Below, one piece after another: positions 62,285 through 64,000 of a stretch of DNA of 64,000 nucleotides. Origin of the DNA: Bacillus sp. ZZV12-4809 (lineage in GTDB: Bacteria > Bacillota > Bacilli > Bacillales > Cytobacillaceae). Each line of letters opens with the position of its first letter. Position 1 is the first letter of the stretch. The notes under the pieces are model-generated. The model ran no database searches. It was given only the letters and a program-made list of their open reading frames with translations, and had not been told where the DNA came from. The translations under genes were made by a program, and so were the position numbers. The stretch is taken from NCBI RefSeq assembly GCF_009849585.1, contig NZ_VCRN01000015.1, positions 1 to 64,000 on the forward strand. Direction: 5' to 3'.

Positions 62285-62770
62285 ATGGAGATCATCGTAA
62301 AGAAATTATCTGAAACAGAAGTAGCGTATATCAGGCGTACAGAAAGTTATTTTGAGCCGCAGTATCATTGAGGAAGATTGATTAGCTGGGCAAGCACCAA
62401 TGGGTTATTTCCCCTGGCGGAATCTTTCATAGGTATTTCACTGGATAACCCTGAGCTGGTGGAGAGCAATAATTGCCGCCATGATGCGTGTATTACAATC
62501 CCTGAAGGATTTGATAAAAAGGGGGATAAGCAAATAATGTTTAAAAAGCCTGCTGCCGGGGATGATGCAATTTATCCATTCTATGATGCATCTGATAAAT
62601 TACGGTATGCCTATCAGTATATGTTTAGAGAATGGCTCCCAATTAGCGAATATGACCCTGATTACGATAGACATAACCTTGAATTTAATCTGAATAATCC
62701 TGCTGAAGATACAGAAGGGAAATGCAGAGTTGACCTATATGTACCGGTGAAAAGAAGGATTATCGGATGA
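62285..62770 (+). pseudogene. GyrI-like (AraC effector-binding) gene with in-frame TGA
   Basis: A GyrI-like small-molecule-binding domain of about 160 residues. It starts MEIIVKKLSETEVAYIRR behind GGGAGAGGG and continues NCRHDACITIPEGFDKKGDKQ, AYQYMFREWLPISEYDPD, and CRVDLYVPVKR, all normal for the family. A TGA at 62369-62371 (codon 29) interrupts the frame between PQYH and GRLISWASTNG, where the family usually has tryptophan. A TGG-to-TGA nonsense change is the simplest explanation; a sequencing error or UGA decoding is possible since tRNA-Sec is encoded in the same window, but no clear SECIS hairpin was seen. Confidence 0.75.
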
Positions 62771-62781
62771 AGTTACCGTTT

Positions 62782-63081
62782 ATCCGATAAAACCAAAAAA
62801 ATGCCGCGTCAAAGCTCGAGAATGATACCTCTTACCCATAAAATCAGTAATAAACGGCATCAAAGGACTGGTTAGGTACCGTTTATCCAATAAAACCAGA
62901 CATAAGCAGCGTCAAAGCTTGTAGTTGATACTTCTTATCCAATGGAAGCAGTAATAAACGGCGTCAAAGCTCGAGAAGATACCTCATATCCAATAAAACC
63001 AGTAATAATCGACATACAAGCTAATGATAGAAACACCTTATCCACTGCCAAGCAGGCCAAACTGCTGTCAAAATTCCGCAT
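62782..63081. repeat. Block of 51/52-bp degenerate tandem repeats
   Basis: Units begin at 62782, 62834, 62885, 62937, 62988 and 63040, i.e. periods of 52, 51, 52, 51 and 52 bases. Each unit starts with ATCCAATAAAACCAG or a variant, continues GTAATAAACGGCGTCAAAGC and ends with a GATACCTCTT-like segment; the sixth is partial and the most diverged. The period is not a multiple of three and the frames through it have no ribosome-binding site, so it is not coding. Confidence 0.8.
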
Positions 63082-63275
63082 TCAATTGAAGTGCGTTAAA
63101 ACTGATCAGTGTTACTGCATTTCCGCGTTTCCCTACTGCCCTATATATGCGGGAGTAATTTTTGCTAAACTCCCTCCCATTTTCTTCTCGCTTAAATCCA
63201 TTACATCCATTCCACAACTAGTTTATAATAAAAATGATGTCTGCATGAGATAATTTCAGTCTCTAAGACACAAAG

Positions 63276-64000
63276 ATGTGTAAGAAGGTGAACAAAATCA
63301 ACATCATTGAAACAAGGGTGAGAAGTTTTATTGATGATATTCAGCACCCGAAGCAAAAGAAGAAGTTAAATATAAACGATTTAGAATTTCAGCTGCGAAA
63401 ATTACTGGATGACTATTATGAACTGGATGGTTATTCCCTTTTTTATGAAGCCATTCTATCATTGCAGGATGAAGGGCAGCTGACTCCTATACATAATAAT
63501 CAATACAACGGGAAAACACCGGCGTTGTCTTTATATTACTGGGTTAATGTGAAATCTCAAGCTGACAAATGGGACCGGCTCGAGATGATGAAGCTGAGTG
63601 ATCTGTTCGATTTCTCATTTTATGAAAGGCACCCGGAGTGGCAGACGAAAGAGGAATGGGGCCGTATTCAGCGTTTATATGGTTTTCTCCAAACGAGCGG
63701 TGAACGGGAAACAGTTTCACTTGAAGAGAGAAGCCTGGAGCTGTTCGGCCACGAAAAATTTCTGCTGGATGGGATCAGTTTTCCTGATGGAAAGGGCTTT
63801 TTAGCAAGAATTGGCATATCTGAAGAGCAGCTCAAGGTGGTTAAATACGGGGAACCTTTTGTTTTTTGGATGAAGCAGGGAAAAAAGATCAAAGATATTC
63901 AGAGAGTGCTGATTGTCGAGAATCTATCATTCTTTCATACTTCAATTCAATTATTGGAAAGGGATCTGCTTGATTATGAGCCTGAACTCATCATATATGG
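63276..64000 (+). CDS. JetD-like protein (DUF2220, Wadjet-type), 5' part
   Basis: The gene runs off the window; about 241 residues are visible. The N-terminal half is helical (NINDLEFQLRKLLDDYYELDGYSLFYEAI), followed by WDRLEMMKLSDLFDFSFYERHPEWQ. The last part, GKKIKDIQRVLIVENLSFFHTS, resembles the TOPRIM-like start of DUF2220 where VLIVEN precedes the catalytic glutamate. This suggests a homologue of JetD, the nuclease of the Wadjet plasmid-defence system. It is not preceded by jetABC. Start uncertain: ATG 63276 or GTG 63288. Confidence 0.55.
   Translation, partial: MCKKVNKINIIETRVRSFIDDIQHPKQKKKLNINDLEFQLRKLLDDYYELDGYSLFYEAILSLQDEGQLTPIHNNQYNGKTPALSLYYWVNVKSQADKWDRLEMMKLSDLFDFSFYERHPEWQTKEEWGRIQRLYGFLQTSGERETVSLEERSLELFGHEKFLLDGISFPDGKGFLARIGISEEQLKVVKYGEPFVFWMKQGKKIKDIQRVLIVENLSFFHTSIQLLERDLLDYEPELIIY

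Noticed and set aside
62369..62371. Confident selenocysteine codon
   Set aside because: No clear SECIS stem with the expected spacing was found and tryptophan is the family residue; kept only as a possibility.
62782..63081. Possible CRISPR array
   Set aside because: Units are contiguous 51/52-bp copies without unique spacers, and no cas genes are near.
62942..63253. Open frame through the tandem repeats
   Set aside because: The repeat period is not a multiple of three, no ribosome-binding site is present, and the translation shows no family.

Overview
The window comes from a low-GC, spore-forming Bacillaceae chromosome, probably a Cytobacillus/Mesobacillus-type Bacillus. The species cannot be named from the sequence. 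Gene order is largely that of the Bacillus subtilis spoVK-to-yneK region: spoVK, hflX (ynbA), ynbB, glnR, glnA, then lexA, yneA, yneB, ynzC, tkt, sirA (yneE), yneF, ccdA, yneI, ccdC (yneJ) and yneK. Strong Shine-Dalgarno sequences, sigma-A promoters, GlnR boxes and SOS boxes sit where expected.

Region by region. 1-98 is the 3' end of a group II intron. 0.4-7.2 kb is the spoVK-glnRA core, with a glutaredoxin-like gene and a TRIC-type membrane protein. 7.3-18.8 kb is an inserted carbohydrate locus: a degenerate phosphofructokinase paralogue with a frameshift, two LacI regulators with two distinct operator families, a KpsF-like sugar-phosphate isomerase, a ribokinase, an ABC sugar importer without its ATPase, a DUF2961/GH172 protein and a secreted propeller protein that looks like DUF4185/GH183. 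Together these fit import and catabolism of D-arabinofuranose- or fructofuranose-type sugars. 19-32.4 kb returns to the core backbone, interrupted by a lipoprotein, an asymmetric heterodimeric ABC exporter and a Spo0E-type phosphatase.

32.4-37.3 kb starts with a selenocysteine tRNA (anticodon TCA) under its own promoter. Gene-poor sequence and a secreted GH10 xylanase of different base composition follow, and a decayed copy of the 3' two-thirds of the same tRNA closes the interval. This is the signature of an old insertion at the tRNA.

38-47.7 kb is a glycerol-phosphate regulon: a UgpB/A/E-like importer, a metallo-beta-lactamase-fold phosphodiesterase, a HAD phosphatase, a secreted lamin-tail/Fn3/propeller protein and the antiterminator gene glpP. 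A recurring purine-rich RNA hairpin fused to a terminator precedes three of these transcription units, and a fourth copy precedes glpT at 55.6 kb. These are very probably GlpP antitermination sites.

47.8-64 kb is accessory metabolism and regulation: a WYL regulator/SDR pair, a sigma-like/anti-sigma-like/DUF4179 fusion, a GntR-GlcD-BASS 2-hydroxyacid locus, glpT, an NrtR-PnuC-NadR NAD-salvage operon, and an adenine riboswitch controlling adenosine deaminase. A spore-cortex-hydrolase-like gene with a hairpin over its ribosome-binding site, a GyrI-like gene broken by an in-frame TGA, a block of 51/52-bp tandem repeats, and the start of a JetD-like (Wadjet) gene cut by the window edge follow.

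The features most deserving a second look are the inactive-looking PFK and its furanoside locus, the GlpP RNA family with its uncharacterised secreted partner, the tRNA-Sec-associated island, and two genes whose only Shine-Dalgarno-supported starts are ATC and ATA. No function was verified by database search; assignments rest on motifs, context and recalled family knowledge.
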